From: Legionella santicrucis
GTDB lineage: Bacteria; Pseudomonadota; Gammaproteobacteria; Legionellales; Legionellaceae
Length of the DNA stretch: 64,000 nucleotides
Direction: 5' to 3'
NCBI RefSeq assembly: GCF_001468135.1
Contig: NZ_LNYU01000054.1
Span: forward strand, 170,516-234,515
The translations under genes and the position numbers were made by a program. The notes under the pieces are model-generated. The model ran no database searches. It was not told the DNA's origin and saw nothing but the letters and a program-made list of their open reading frames with translations. Positions 34,416 to 43,791 of this stretch are shown piece by piece; position 1 is the stretch's first letter; each line of letters starts with the position of its first letter.

Positions 34416-35996
34416 CTAGCCTCGCAAAGACTTTAAAATAAGAGCATTCATTTGTTTCTGAATTACCTCAGGCCCACGGTCACATAAATCAATATGTTTG
34501 GCTTCAGGTAGTGGAATAATTGTTATGGCTAATTGTTTTAACGACTCTTGAGAAGGCAGTACGCCTTCATCTGCCTTAGTATCATTTCCACGCAGCGATA
34601 AAATAGGTGTTAGCCCGGTACGTGGAAAAGGCATGCGCAAGCTATCCAATGATATAATTTTTTTCACAAATTGAGGATGGTTTCTTGCAAACAACATGGC
34701 AATATCACCACCATTCGAATGACCAATTAATGTCACTTTAGACAAGTTTAAACTGGGGTTGATCCGGCTAAGCTCTTTGATTACGTAAAGTATATTGGTA
34801 CTTCCTCGTTCCCATAAGGGTTTGCGTCGCTCAAATAAATTGCCAGTTTGAGCTAATGGGGGATCTGATTTTAGATCATGCTGGATGCTTACAACAAAAT
34901 AACCGTTTGCAGCAAGTGCATTGGCTAAGAATGAATATTCAGTATCGCGTACAGTGTATCCATGATTAATGATGGCAACGGGTAGTTTAATAATACCAGC
35001 ATTTGCTTTCCCCTGTGATTCATTACTCACATAAATTTTAACTGGAATAAGTCGTTTGCGATCTTTATCATAAAATTTAATGGTCTTAGTTGAGATAAAT
35101 GGATTGTTATCAGGCTCTGGATCCTGAGACCAATCAACCACTTTCCCGCGGGTAAAATCCCATCTATAAAGCCAAGAAACCCCAAAATGGGCATAGTAAG
35201 AATCAGCGGATAGATAGGCTTTATCCTGTAGTGCATCATCTAGGCTGATAAAATGATAACCGTATTCTTGGGCTATAGTTAAGAGTGATTCAATGGCTAA
35301 TGAATTAACAAGATTGGCATGAAGTAGCCAAATCTGATTAATATTTCTACCAAACATTTGTTTAGATGCGCTTTCATAAAAGGCAAATTTAGCACGTGTA
35401 TGTTTCAAGTAACTTTGAATGATTTTGTCTTTATTTTGAGGAAACTCATGTAATTGTTGGTTAAATTTCCAATCGTCAGTGTCTATAGTAACTGGAGCAA
35501 CTAGGTATCCTTCATGTTTTAAAAACGACTCAAATTGAGAGCGAATCTTGAATGTTTCACCTGTATCAAGGTAGGGGTGCCTAAAGTAACGGTACTCTCT
35601 ACCTGCACTTTGCATTAATTGTTTGGATATTTTAGAGCCATTAGTCACTTCGGCTTTAAATTGCTTGGTTGTGATGCTACTTAAGGACAGATGCGAATAA
35701 GTATGATTTCCCAAATCAAATCCGTTATCCACCCATAATTTTAGGAGATTTATTTTTTCTTGAGTTTCATTAGTGCGGTAGAGTTTCCCTTCATTCACAA
35801 ATCCAATTGCAGGTACTCTATATTTGATAAGCGCATTTACTATTTGCTGATTTATTTGAGCTTGTTCCTCTATAGATTCTTCGATTGAAGCAGGTAAATC
35901 ATCAAAAGTAATTGCTATTTCACTGGCGTAACCAAAAGCTTGATAGCAAAATAGGAATAGAGCTTGTGCTATTAATAAAGAAATGTTGGATTTCAT
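34416..35996 (-). CDS. Polysaccharide deacetylase fused to an alpha/beta hydrolase, secreted
   Basis: A 526-residue exported protein (signal MKSNISLLIAQALFLFCYQA). Residues ~25-270 are a NodB-type deacetylase with catalytic-metal residues in ITFDDLPAS and NHTYSHLSLSS and a late LLHANLVN. Residues ~300-526 are an alpha/beta hydrolase with VTLIGHSNGGDIAML. The deacetylase may act on peptidoglycan or another glycan; the hydrolase recalls platelet-activating-factor acetylhydrolase-like enzymes. The gene begins 3 bases after blaOXA, so it should be induced with it. Confidence 0.87.
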   Translation of the reverse strand: MKSNISLLIAQALFLFCYQAFGYASEIAITFDDLPASIEESIEEQAQINQQIVNALIKYRVPAIGFVNEGKLYRTNETQEKINLLKLWVDNGFDLGNHTYSHLSLSSITTKQFKAEVTNGSKISKQLMQSAGREYRYFRHPYLDTGETFKIRSQFESFLKHEGYLVAPVTIDTDDWKFNQQLHEFPQNKDKIIQSYLKHTRAKFAFYESASKQMFGRNINQIWLLHANLVNSLAIESLLTIAQEYGYHFISLDDALQDKAYLSADSYYAHFGVSWLYRWDFTRGKVVDWSQDPEPDNNPFISTKTIKFYDKDRKRLIPVKIYVSNESQGKANAGIIKLPVAIINHGYTVRDTEYSFLANALAANGYFVVSIQHDLKSDPPLAQTGNLFERRKPLWERGSTNILYVIKELSRINPSLNLSKVTLIGHSNGGDIAMLFARNHPQFVKKIISLDSLRMPFPRTGLTPILSLRGNDTKADEGVLPSQESLKQLAITIIPLPEAKHIDLCDRGPEVIQKQMNALILKSLRG

Positions 35997-35999
35997 GTA

Positions 36000-36800
36000 T
36001 TATTTTTCCAATTCATTAATTAAGTAAAATAATTGATTCAGGGTCTCATTTTTCGCTCTGAAACTGGCGAAGGTTACATGTTTTTTACTATCTGCAATGT
36101 GTTTCGTAAAGGTAATCACACGACCATCTTTCTCAATCCAGCCGATGAACCATCCGTGTTGTAGTGATAGTTTTTGGCTTTTGTCTTTTGTTAACTGTCG
36201 ACCATTCCCTGTTTTTCCATACAGTTTCCAACCACCCGCTAATTCTTGAATATATAGAATGTCTTTAGTCATAGTGAAAGCTTTGGGATTCACGGATAGT
36301 TTTTTATTGACTATTTTTTGCAGAAACTGAATTTGCTCACTTGGTGAGATGGCAAGCGAGCTTGATAGCCAGGAATGGGTTAATCCATTATTCTGACCTT
36401 TGTCGCCGGAAATATCCTGATTGCCATAGTGAAATGCATCAACATAATTCTTAAATCGAGTCATACCTAATTGTTGTGTTAGAACTTGTGAATACCAAAC
36501 ACAGGAATCTCTTATCCAGGTACGTGGATTATGAGGATATTTCCAAACATTAAGATAAAGTTCATATTCTTTTTTGTACGGCCATTCCGGATTGAGTGTG
36601 TCTTTTAATATTCCTGAATCAAAACCCATAAGACTCAAAGCAATTTTAAAGGTTGATTCTGGCGCAAAACGCTTATTGCAATCTTTACCCTCGTGCTTTA
36701 GCACAGTTTGATTTTCCTGTACCAAAAAGCAAGTACTTTGGGCCCAAATAGTTCCGCAATAAAATAGTGTCAACCATAGAAGTACGCTTAGTTTCTTCAT
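36000..36800 (-). CDS. Class D beta-lactamase (OXA-29/LoxA-like)
   Basis: A 266-residue class D enzyme with signal peptide (MKKLSVLLWLTLFYCGTIWA). All class D motifs are present: STFK at Ser49-Lys52, SCV at 99-101, YGN at 125-127, a Trp at 144, and KTG at 196-198, followed by GWFIGWIEKDGRVITF. The lysine would be carbamylated for hydrolysis of penicillins. It lies between the BlaR1-like sensor and a secreted deacetylase. The resemblance to Legionella OXA-29-type enzymes is from recognition of the family, not from alignment. Confidence 0.93.
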   Translation of the reverse strand: MKKLSVLLWLTLFYCGTIWAQSTCFLVQENQTVLKHEGKDCNKRFAPESTFKIALSLMGFDSGILKDTLNPEWPYKKEYELYLNVWKYPHNPRTWIRDSCVWYSQVLTQQLGMTRFKNYVDAFHYGNQDISGDKGQNNGLTHSWLSSSLAISPSEQIQFLQKIVNKKLSVNPKAFTMTKDILYIQELAGGWKLYGKTGNGRQLTKDKSQKLSLQHGWFIGWIEKDGRVITFTKHIADSKKHVTFASFRAKNETLNQLFYLINELEK

Positions 36801-36869
36801 AACAACTCCAACATCATGTGAATTTATATCGATATGGGTACGAGCTACACTGCTGTACCCACAGGTGAT

Positions 36870-38798
36870 TTATAGCGTGGTATTACTTAGGCTATTTAGA
36901 GCAACCTTACGAAATACTGGAGCAGCCAATTCTCCACCGGAGGTTAAAGTCTTACCATTTTTTCTTGAATGACCGTCTTCTATTACAACCACCATGGCAT
37001 AACGTGGCGCATCAACCGGTACAAAACCTGCAAACAAGGCAATATGCTCGCCTTCTGCAACATTAATATTTTCTGTAACAGTTCCTGTTTTACCCGCGAC
37101 ATGAACACCAGGAATCGCAGCAAGTTTTCCTGTGCCATTTATAACAACGTTCTCGAGGATATGATTTATTGAATTGGTTGTTGCTGCTGAAATGATAGGA
37201 GCCTCTTCTCCTTTGAATGGACGTCCAAAGTTTGCAAGAATGGCGTAGGATTTTGTTAATGAATCAATTGTGACCGGTATATTCTCCCCAAGAGAAACCA
37301 TTGCAAGTTGCAAGTCATCACTTTGATTTGCTTGCCACCAAGTATTAATATCAAAACCAAATTCAGTGAGTTTTTTACGAATTACAGGTAGTCCAGTTTC
37401 TTGGGCGACTTTAATCATGCATACATTACTTGATCTTGCAACCGCTTGGGTCAATGAAGTAGGGCCTTGACTTACATAGTAATCTGTAAATGTTTTACCT
37501 TCTACGGAGTAAGGTGAGCGACAATCATATTTTTTGGTTTCAGAACTATTCCCAGCATCAATTGCTGCCGCCGCAATAAACGGTTTTATCGTAGAGCCAG
37601 GTGAAAAAACACGTGATTTCCAGCTATTCTGATTTTCATCATTACCGGACTCAGCAAAGGCAATGAGATTACCAGTTTGTGCATTGACGATTGCAATAAC
37701 CCCCGATTTTGCATGATAGTTTTTTACCGCCATTTTAATTTCTTGCGCGGCAATTTGTTGCATTTTAGGATCTAAATGAGAGGTATCGATTTCTTGTGCC
37801 TTAGAACCGGTCAATGAACCGACTGCTGAATAGGCGACACAGATTGGTGCCAAAATAGAAACCCCCATAAATCCAACTGCTAACCATAATGATTTAGATG
37901 GTTTAAGTGGATAAGCTGATAACATTGAAATTCTCCTGATGATAAAAGTACAGTCTTCATTGTCTTTGCCCAAGGCCATACCTACCGTGCATGCAATTTC
38001 TAGGTCTGATGACAGAGAACATTGAGACACTGTCTGCACTACATGAAACAGACAGCTGCCATAGTCATGTGCCGAAATTTTTGGCTGGCCAACCAATACT
38101 TCATCACATGAACATTCTTGTAATTCGCTTAAAATACGACCCCATCGAATAACACCTGGATTACCCCAGAAAAGAATGCGCAGGGCTTCAATAAAATAGG
38201 CCCATAGACAATCACCATTACGATGATGTTGGCCCTCATGAGCAATGGCAATCTTCACATTTTTGGAGGAAGAAAATAGGGATACGGGTAATACGATATA
38301 AGCTTTGTTAAATAAAACGACGGAGAAAGGAATATGACAACGTCGAGAAACTTTAATGACCAATTTACCGGAAGTTCGATATGGAATTGCTTCAGCTAAT
38401 AGTGCTCTTAAACTGCCCAAACTCAACAATACTTTATAACTGCGAAATAAGACGAGCAAACAAAATACGATATAAAAAATATGAAAATAACTCGTATTGC
38501 TTATTGAAAAAGAGGTTGCTGATTCAGGAGTCTCTTGGGAGTGTTTAGACTTTAAAATAGGTTGATTCACATACTCTTGCAAAGCATCAATGGATGCATA
38601 GTGATGCCGCTCCAATTTTTGATTGGTTTTAATACAATGAACCATTAATGGAGAAATCACACAGCTAATTAATAAAAAGCGAGCCAATTTGAGTTTAAAT
38701 GATGGCTGATTTGAGAGCCAACGACCGCCAATAAACCATGAACTGACTAAAAGCAAGCAATGAATGCTCAATAAAATTTCCAGGAATAACATAATCAT
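36870..38798 (-). CDS. blaR1: BlaR1-like sensor: M56 metalloprotease plus FtsI-like penicillin-binding domain
   Basis: A 642-residue membrane protein. TM segments lie at ~2-22, ~38-58, ~103-127 and ~305-328. The zinc-protease HExxH is H187EGQH191. The extracytoplasmic half has a transpeptidase fold with STIK (Ser402-Lys405), SSN (456-458) and KTGT (570-573). Typical BlaR1 sensors have an OXA-like domain; this one looks like a PBP/FtsI domain (VFSPGSTIKPFIAAAAI, ELAAPVFRKVALN). Acylation by a beta-lactam would trigger cleavage of BlaI. Its ATG overlaps the blaI stop (ATGA). Confidence 0.85.
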   Translation of the reverse strand: MIMLFLEILLSIHCLLLVSSWFIGGRWLSNQPSFKLKLARFLLISCVISPLMVHCIKTNQKLERHHYASIDALQEYVNQPILKSKHSQETPESATSFSISNTSYFHIFYIVFCLLVLFRSYKVLLSLGSLRALLAEAIPYRTSGKLVIKVSRRCHIPFSVVLFNKAYIVLPVSLFSSSKNVKIAIAHEGQHHRNGDCLWAYFIEALRILFWGNPGVIRWGRILSELQECSCDEVLVGQPKISAHDYGSCLFHVVQTVSQCSLSSDLEIACTVGMALGKDNEDCTFIIRRISMLSAYPLKPSKSLWLAVGFMGVSILAPICVAYSAVGSLTGSKAQEIDTSHLDPKMQQIAAQEIKMAVKNYHAKSGVIAIVNAQTGNLIAFAESGNDENQNSWKSRVFSPGSTIKPFIAAAAIDAGNSSETKKYDCRSPYSVEGKTFTDYYVSQGPTSLTQAVARSSNVCMIKVAQETGLPVIRKKLTEFGFDINTWWQANQSDDLQLAMVSLGENIPVTIDSLTKSYAILANFGRPFKGEEAPIISAATTNSINHILENVVINGTGKLAAIPGVHVAGKTGTVTENINVAEGEHIALFAGFVPVDAPRYAMVVVIEDGHSRKNGKTLTSGGELAAPVFRKVALNSLSNTTL

Positions 38799-39217
38799 GC
38801 CTCTATTTTTTGTTCAGAGGTTACTAATTGTTTTAGTGCTTCCTCAATTGCTTGAATGTCATCATGTTGTAGCTTTTTGGCCATCAAGAGTCTTTGCACC
38901 AGTGCTACAGGTTCACCATCAAAAACATTAGTGACCATATGCTCAATGCACGTGCTTTCGTACTCAGCCTTGGTAACAATTGGGAGAAAAACATGGGCAT
39001 AAGTATTTTTTTGGCATCCCAAAAATCCTTTTTGTTCAAGTACTTTTACTACAGTTGCCACAGTGGTATAAGCTAAAGGTCTTTCTTTGGGCAAATGTGA
39101 AACAATATCTTTAATGGTTACTTTATTAAGGCTCCAAATAATATTCATTAATTCAAGCTCTACCTCTGTAAGGAGGCGATCATGAGCAAAAGTGTTTTCC
39201 CCTCTTTTTATTGACAT
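38795..39217 (-). CDS. blaI: BlaI/MecI-family repressor
   Basis: About 140 residues from ATG 39217, which has GGAG at 6 bases; the ATG at 39244 lies within the operator. The winged helix includes TEVELELMNIIWSLNKVTIK and LAYTTVATVVKVLEQKGFLG, then a helical dimerisation tail. BlaI represses bla genes until cleaved by BlaR1. It heads the six-gene unit, and two dyads lie directly upstream. Confidence 0.92.
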   Translation of the reverse strand: MSIKRGENTFAHDRLLTEVELELMNIIWSLNKVTIKDIVSHLPKERPLAYTTVATVVKVLEQKGFLGCQKNTYAHVFLPIVTKAEYESTCIEHMVTNVFDGEPVALVQRLLMAKKLQHDDIQAIEEALKQLVTSEQKIEA

Positions 39218-39247
39218 TTTTTCTCCAGAAACTAAGTAAAACATAAT

Positions 39248-39286
39248 CTACTATATTTTTAGTAGATACTACTATAAAAATAGTAG
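39248..39286 (-). promoter_or_regulatory. Tandem BlaI operators
   Basis: Two 18-base palindromes, CTACTATATTTTTAGTAG (39248-39265) and CTACTATAAAAATAGTAG (39269-39286), are separated by 3 bases, so their centres are 21 bases apart (two helical turns). The half-site CTACTAT fits BlaI/MecI-type TACTA...TAGTA operators. They sit just upstream of blaI. Confidence 0.85.
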
Positions 39287-39349
39287 CCTTGAAATAGTTT
39301 TGAAAGAAAATAAATTTGTTGAAGTTTTATTTAGTTAAGACATCTTATA

Positions 39350-39378
39350 GGGGCTCTGGGTGCAAACCCCAGAGCTCC
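39350..39378. repeat. Strong GC-rich hairpin between the bla operator and the tandem serine hydrolase gene
   Basis: GGGGCTCTGGG and CCCAGAGCTCC pair with one mismatch around a 7-base loop. There is no T run on either side, so it is not a standard intrinsic terminator, but it stands at the 3' side of the minus-strand gene 39452-42580. Confidence 0.4.
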
Positions 39379-39451
39379 TACTTAATGATCGACAAATTAA
39401 ACGTATGCTGAACTATTGAATTGTGGTGGTTTGTACAAAACGCTGCGGTGC

Positions 39452-42400
39452 TTAGAACAGCCCTAAGTCAAAATGCTTTTGCTCTACCTCTTGTTGCCCT
39501 TTAGTAGCAACGCCTGTCGTTTTAATTTGTGTCTGCTCTTGTAAACGTGGGTTCATTTCTTGGGTGGGATTTTCTTTTAAACGCATATCAAGAGGCAATT
39601 CTTCTCGTATTGATAACCATTGCCCAATAGCACTTAGATCACCAACGATAGGCTCTGCAATTTCTCGAAAAACAGCGGGTCCATTCTCGCTATTAGTGAG
39701 ACAAACAACTGCTTCATCAGTAGTAAGGTTGATCGCTGCTAAATTGCGTCCAGTTCCATTATCACCCCAATGAAAAGCGATACGGGTTCCATCGGTATTT
39801 TTCTGAATCCCAATTCCTAGACCCCAAGAGATTTGATCTAAAGTATCAGTAGAGACTCCTTGCTTCATTGCTTTAGTATCTTTATCTTTCAACGATGAAA
39901 CAACCGGTTTAAACATTTCCCATCTAATATAGGGATCGTTAATACAGGCTTTTAGAAATTTTGCATAGTCAGAAGTCGTTGTATACAAGGATCCTGCCGG
40001 GTGAACCATATAAAATTTTTGCTTACGATTTACTGAGCCATCTTGATCATGGCCAATTGCTATTGTTGCAGCATGTTCTGGAGGATGACCAATAATTGTA
40101 GTCACAAGGGGTAACTCCCTTGCTTCAACAGGTATTGGCTTTGACCAAAAAAATGGTGGTATTTGAGCAAAGCGAGCTTTGATTTCTTGTAGGCTTTTTT
40201 CTTCAAGTTGGTTGGAATTTTTTTCAGTCATTTGTACGCTGCCGTCTACTGCCCTTTCAGCAACAAATAATTTATCCTTTTGTAGGATAATACTTAATTG
40301 ACCATGTACATCTAAAGTATCTTTTAATAATTTTTTAATGCGTTCAGGAGTTGGTTCTTCCTCTTCATCTGGCAGTTTAATAAGACTGCAACCCGTTGGT
40401 GGCATGAAACTACTATCAGTCATACCTATCTTAGCAAACTCTTCTTGAGCTAAAGCTTCCAGTGATTTTGCAGTAATGTGTTCCACAATTTCACCTAGAA
40501 ATTGATAAGCTACTCCTGAATAATCAAATTGTTTTCCTACTTCAGAGACATACTTTAGAGATTCTGGTGATGAAAATTCGTTAGGTAAGCCTGCTTGATG
40601 GGATAGGATCATACGGGCAGTTAATTTTTTATAATTTTTATCAGTTCGCATCTGTGGAGGACCAAAATCGCCGTATTCATGGAGTGGTTTGTCTAAATCA
40701 ATGAGATCTTTTTGCGCTAGTTTCAATACAATATAAGCAAATACAGGTTTACTCAATGAAGCGGCTTCAAAAACAGTCGAACTAGTAACTTCTTCAGGTT
40801 TGCTGACATTAGTCACACCTACCTCTTCTGTAGTAACAACTCCGCGGTCAGAAATAATTGCTGTGGCAATACTTGGGATACTAGTTCTTTTTTGCAATTC
40901 ACTTAAAGAACTTGTCCGTTCTTTAGATGGATTGGGTCTTGGAAGTGGATTGATGCCCCAATTATTAGTTTTACCCCCTAGCTCATCAATAGTTCTAGCA
41001 AAACCCCATTTTGGAAAAAAATAGTTCGAAGCCAGTTCTATTTGAATTGTCGAAGGGACAATTTGTTCCGCAAGAATATGTCCATTATGTGAATTAGCGA
41101 AAAATACCATGGCACTCTTATCCTTTAAATTGATTGCAACCCACGCTCTGCAATCATTCATGTCACCCGAATGATAGGCGGTAACAACCTCTTCTTTTTC
41201 ATTGGTTTGTAACCCCCAACCTAAACCCCATGCAACATGGCTTAAAATGGAATCGCGTATCTTGTCTCTAGCAATTCCAATTGCTCCCGCCAAACCTCTA
41301 TCGTGCGTCATGAAGGCATGCGGAATAAAAGGATTTTCAATCGAGCTGTCATGGCTTAGATGTTTGACAAACTGTGCATAATCTGATGCCGTAGTTCTTA
41401 GTGTATTGGCGGCACATGGTTTGGGTTCTTTACATCCATATTGTGAGACTACAGCTCCAATCAGCTCCGGATTGTTTGAAAGTTTACCTTTATCAGGTAA
41501 CTGTTCAAGAATGCTTGAAACTACTCTTTCCGGAAAGGAGCGATTGACTATTTTTCCATTATCTAACCAATATGCTGTTAGTTGCTCATCTTCTTTTAGT
41601 ATGACAATCTGACCAGGTTTCATTTCATCAAACAAGGGTTCTTTTTCAGCATGCAAAAGCGAGTGATAGGCCTTTAATGGCTCATAAGTGCTATGAGTCA
41701 TGTCACAACGATCAAATACATGGTTTTTGGCCAATGTTTCTAGATTTGCTTCAGTCAATTTTTCAATCACTTGTTGTAAGTACACGATACCAACATTTGA
41801 GTATCCATGCATTTTTTCTTTAGAATCTTTTTCTTTAGGGTTAGGAATGAACTGAAACTTCATTTCACCATGAGCAAGGCCTGTTGTATGTGATAACACC
41901 ATCCTTGCAGTGAGTGCTTTAGCACAGACAACAGCAGATTTGTCAGACATATCAAATTTCATTCCATCTATCTCAAATTCTTCTAATGGTAGAATATGAA
42001 AAAGAGGAGTATCTAAATCAAATTGACTCAGGTTGAATTTATCCAAATTAAATTTACCTGTCCCGCGCTTTGCTTGATTCGCCGCATTGGACTGCATCAA
42101 TTTTTGTACTAAATAGGCAAATACGGGTTTGCTTAGCGAGGCTGCTCCAAAAACGGTTTCTGGTTGCACTTTTGTAGGTGGTGCAAGGCCTGTTAGAGTA
42201 GTTATTAATTCAGATTCTTGAGAATTGGCCAATTTATAAGTATCAGTACAACTTTCTCGTAACTTTTGATATGAGGATTGATTACTTTCATTTAACTGTA
42301 TTTGATGAACGCTTTGTGTTGTTTGATTCACATAATAAAGTGTGTCGTCAAATAGAACTACAGCATCTTTAGTTCCTAATCCCAACTTATGAAAGGGATA

Positions 42401-42580
42401 TTTGAGTGGATCAACAGGTATTGCAAAAAGGCCGCAACCATCTGTAAGCCCTTTTTCTTGAGTAGATATGATTCCATCACTGCTTATAAAGGCAATAGAA
42501 ATTCCTGGAATTTGTGCTTTAGACATGACATCCAGCAAAAGTAATTCCGCCATTTTTGCATAAGACATACAATTGATCAT
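39452..42580 (-). CDS. Tandem beta-lactamase-fold serine hydrolase (two class C/EstB-like domains)
   Basis: A 1042-residue protein with two serine beta-lactamase-family domains. The first has the nucleophile motif S148LSK151 (AASLSKPVFAYLV) and YSNVGIVYLQ as Tyr motif; the second has S608LSK611 and YSGVAYQFLGEIV. The two share the unusual AASLSKPVFAY signature, a clear internal duplication. Each domain carries an inserted region with charged residues (VVLFDDTLYYV, LSIILQKDKLFVAE). There is no signal peptide, and the C-terminus is disordered. The fold suggests an esterase or peptidase rather than a drug-hydrolysing enzyme. Confidence 0.85.
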   Translation of the reverse strand: MINCMSYAKMAELLLLDVMSKAQIPGISIAFISSDGIISTQEKGLTDGCGLFAIPVDPLKYPFHKLGLGTKDAVVLFDDTLYYVNQTTQSVHQIQLNESNQSSYQKLRESCTDTYKLANSQESELITTLTGLAPPTKVQPETVFGAASLSKPVFAYLVQKLMQSNAANQAKRGTGKFNLDKFNLSQFDLDTPLFHILPLEEFEIDGMKFDMSDKSAVVCAKALTARMVLSHTTGLAHGEMKFQFIPNPKEKDSKEKMHGYSNVGIVYLQQVIEKLTEANLETLAKNHVFDRCDMTHSTYEPLKAYHSLLHAEKEPLFDEMKPGQIVILKEDEQLTAYWLDNGKIVNRSFPERVVSSILEQLPDKGKLSNNPELIGAVVSQYGCKEPKPCAANTLRTTASDYAQFVKHLSHDSSIENPFIPHAFMTHDRGLAGAIGIARDKIRDSILSHVAWGLGWGLQTNEKEEVVTAYHSGDMNDCRAWVAINLKDKSAMVFFANSHNGHILAEQIVPSTIQIELASNYFFPKWGFARTIDELGGKTNNWGINPLPRPNPSKERTSSLSELQKRTSIPSIATAIISDRGVVTTEEVGVTNVSKPEEVTSSTVFEAASLSKPVFAYIVLKLAQKDLIDLDKPLHEYGDFGPPQMRTDKNYKKLTARMILSHQAGLPNEFSSPESLKYVSEVGKQFDYSGVAYQFLGEIVEHITAKSLEALAQEEFAKIGMTDSSFMPPTGCSLIKLPDEEEEPTPERIKKLLKDTLDVHGQLSIILQKDKLFVAERAVDGSVQMTEKNSNQLEEKSLQEIKARFAQIPPFFWSKPIPVEARELPLVTTIIGHPPEHAATIAIGHDQDGSVNRKQKFYMVHPAGSLYTTTSDYAKFLKACINDPYIRWEMFKPVVSSLKDKDTKAMKQGVSTDTLDQISWGLGIGIQKNTDGTRIAFHWGDNGTGRNLAAINLTTDEAVVCLTNSENGPAVFREIAEPIVGDLSAIGQWLSIREELPLDMRLKENPTQEMNPRLQEQTQIKTTGVATKGQQEVEQKHFDLGLF

Positions 42581-42724
42581 AATAAAAACAAGTAAGTTAA
42601 TTATACCCTATGCCGTAAAATTTATTCTCAATCAGTATTTTTTTACAAATTTTTAACATTGTCGGATGTTTAGATTAGCCGTTTTCTAGACGGAAAGAAG
42701 AACCTAAAATGGATTCCGTTGAGA

Positions 42725-42753
42725 TTGGATCGGTAAAAACAAGACCGATCCAA
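42725..42753. repeat. Perfect 10-bp-stem hairpin downstream of the MerR gene
   Basis: TTGGATCGGT (42725-42734) and ACCGATCCAA (42744-42753) form a perfect stem with a 9-base loop. It lies just past the 3' end of the minus-strand MerR gene. No T run follows on that strand; a terminator or an operator are both possible. Confidence 0.4.
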
Positions 42754-42770
42754 AATTTATAGCTATTTTT

Positions 42771-43715
42771 TTACATGTTGTAAGCATCTACGATACTTTT
42801 GAGCCAAGTCTTTGCTTCTGGACTGACCTTTTCATCCTTCAAAGCAATATCACAAACAGCATATTTTCGTGAAGTTTCTTCGCCATACATATCATCTAAT
42901 GCCTTATTCCAAAGCGTTAATATGTTGGAGTCTGGCGTTTTGCCTACTTGTTCAAGAATACCATAAAGCCTATGCTTCCAATAAGCGTCTAAAGCCTTCT
43001 CTAACCATGTCATAATCTCTGGTGTTAAACCAATTTCATCAAGACCTTTTCCTTCTCCAAATCCTTTTTCCCATTTTTTGGTTCTCAGATGGGCATATTT
43101 TTTACCGTATACGCTATTAACCCATTCCATGTAGTTTTTCCCTGTTTGGATACCTATAGTGGAATCAGGATCGTGTTTCATACTTTGTTTCAATTCATCT
43201 AAAAGTTGATGCCATTGTTTTTCAAACTCAGCCTTGTTATTTGTTTTCATTTCCTTTTCAAATGCTACGTATTGTTTGAGCTCATCAGGAGTAAATATTT
43301 CCTTAACCCAATCATGTTCAAGATGCTCTGCCATTTTATATACCTCAATCAGTTGTATAATGGTTTCCCATGGAATGGATTGATTGACATCAACAGAGTC
43401 TATAATGCTTCTTAAGGTTTTAGCTCCGGAAGTACATGCCAATGCTTTTTGTTCTAACACTTGAGCTTGGGCTTCAAAATGGTTTAGCGCGTGACGTTCT
43501 TCAGAGAGCAAGGTTTTGATTTGTGATAGCTCAAAACCAAAAAACTTTAAAGCAATAATCTGTTGTAATTTCAATAAATCCTTCTCGGAGTAAATACGAT
43601 ACCCATTGGACTGTCGTAATGAAGGTTTAAGTAAACCAATGCGATCATAATGATGCAATGTTTGCACCGAAACACCAGTTAATTTGCTTAAGTCTTTTAC
43701 GAACCATTGAGTCAT
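42771..43715 (-). CDS. MerR-family regulator with TipAS-like effector domain
   Basis: A 314-residue protein; AAGGAGG precedes the ATG. Residues ~3-70 are the MerR winged helix (FVKDLSKLTGVSVQTLHHYDRIGLLKP). After a coiled coil, residues ~140-310 are a TipAS-type antibiotic-recognition-like domain (MEWVNSVYGKKYAH, WLEKALDAYWKHRLY). Upstream, TTGACC and TACCTT are 19 bases apart, the spacing of MerR-activated promoters. The truncated MerR at 8080 shares its N-terminal half. Confidence 0.88.
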   Translation of the reverse strand: MTQWFVKDLSKLTGVSVQTLHHYDRIGLLKPSLRQSNGYRIYSEKDLLKLQQIIALKFFGFELSQIKTLLSEERHALNHFEAQAQVLEQKALACTSGAKTLRSIIDSVDVNQSIPWETIIQLIEVYKMAEHLEHDWVKEIFTPDELKQYVAFEKEMKTNNKAEFEKQWHQLLDELKQSMKHDPDSTIGIQTGKNYMEWVNSVYGKKYAHLRTKKWEKGFGEGKGLDEIGLTPEIMTWLEKALDAYWKHRLYGILEQVGKTPDSNILTLWNKALDDMYGEETSRKYAVCDIALKDEKVSPEAKTWLKSIVDAYNM

Positions 43716-43739
43716 AGTATTACCTCCTTAAGAACAAAG

Positions 43740-43770
43740 GTAAGATATATAGTAACAATAGGGTCAAGCG
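43740..43770 (-). promoter_or_regulatory. MerR-type 19-bp-spacer promoter of the TipA-like gene
   Basis: On the minus strand TTGACC is followed after 19 bases by TACCTT, upstream of the ribosome-binding site. Only a weak dyad is visible in the spacer, unlike the copy at 8026. Autoregulation is inferred from the spacing. Confidence 0.5.
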
Positions 43771-43791
43771 GTTTTTTCATAAAATTGATAT

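Noticed and set aside
39350..39378. Hairpin that looks like a tRNA T-arm and acceptor end
   Set aside because: No anticodon or D-arm can be built around it and the loop is not a T-loop; kept only as a hairpin.
42725..42753. Intrinsic terminator of the MerR gene
   Set aside because: The stem is perfect, but no T run follows on the minus strand, so it is listed only as a hairpin.
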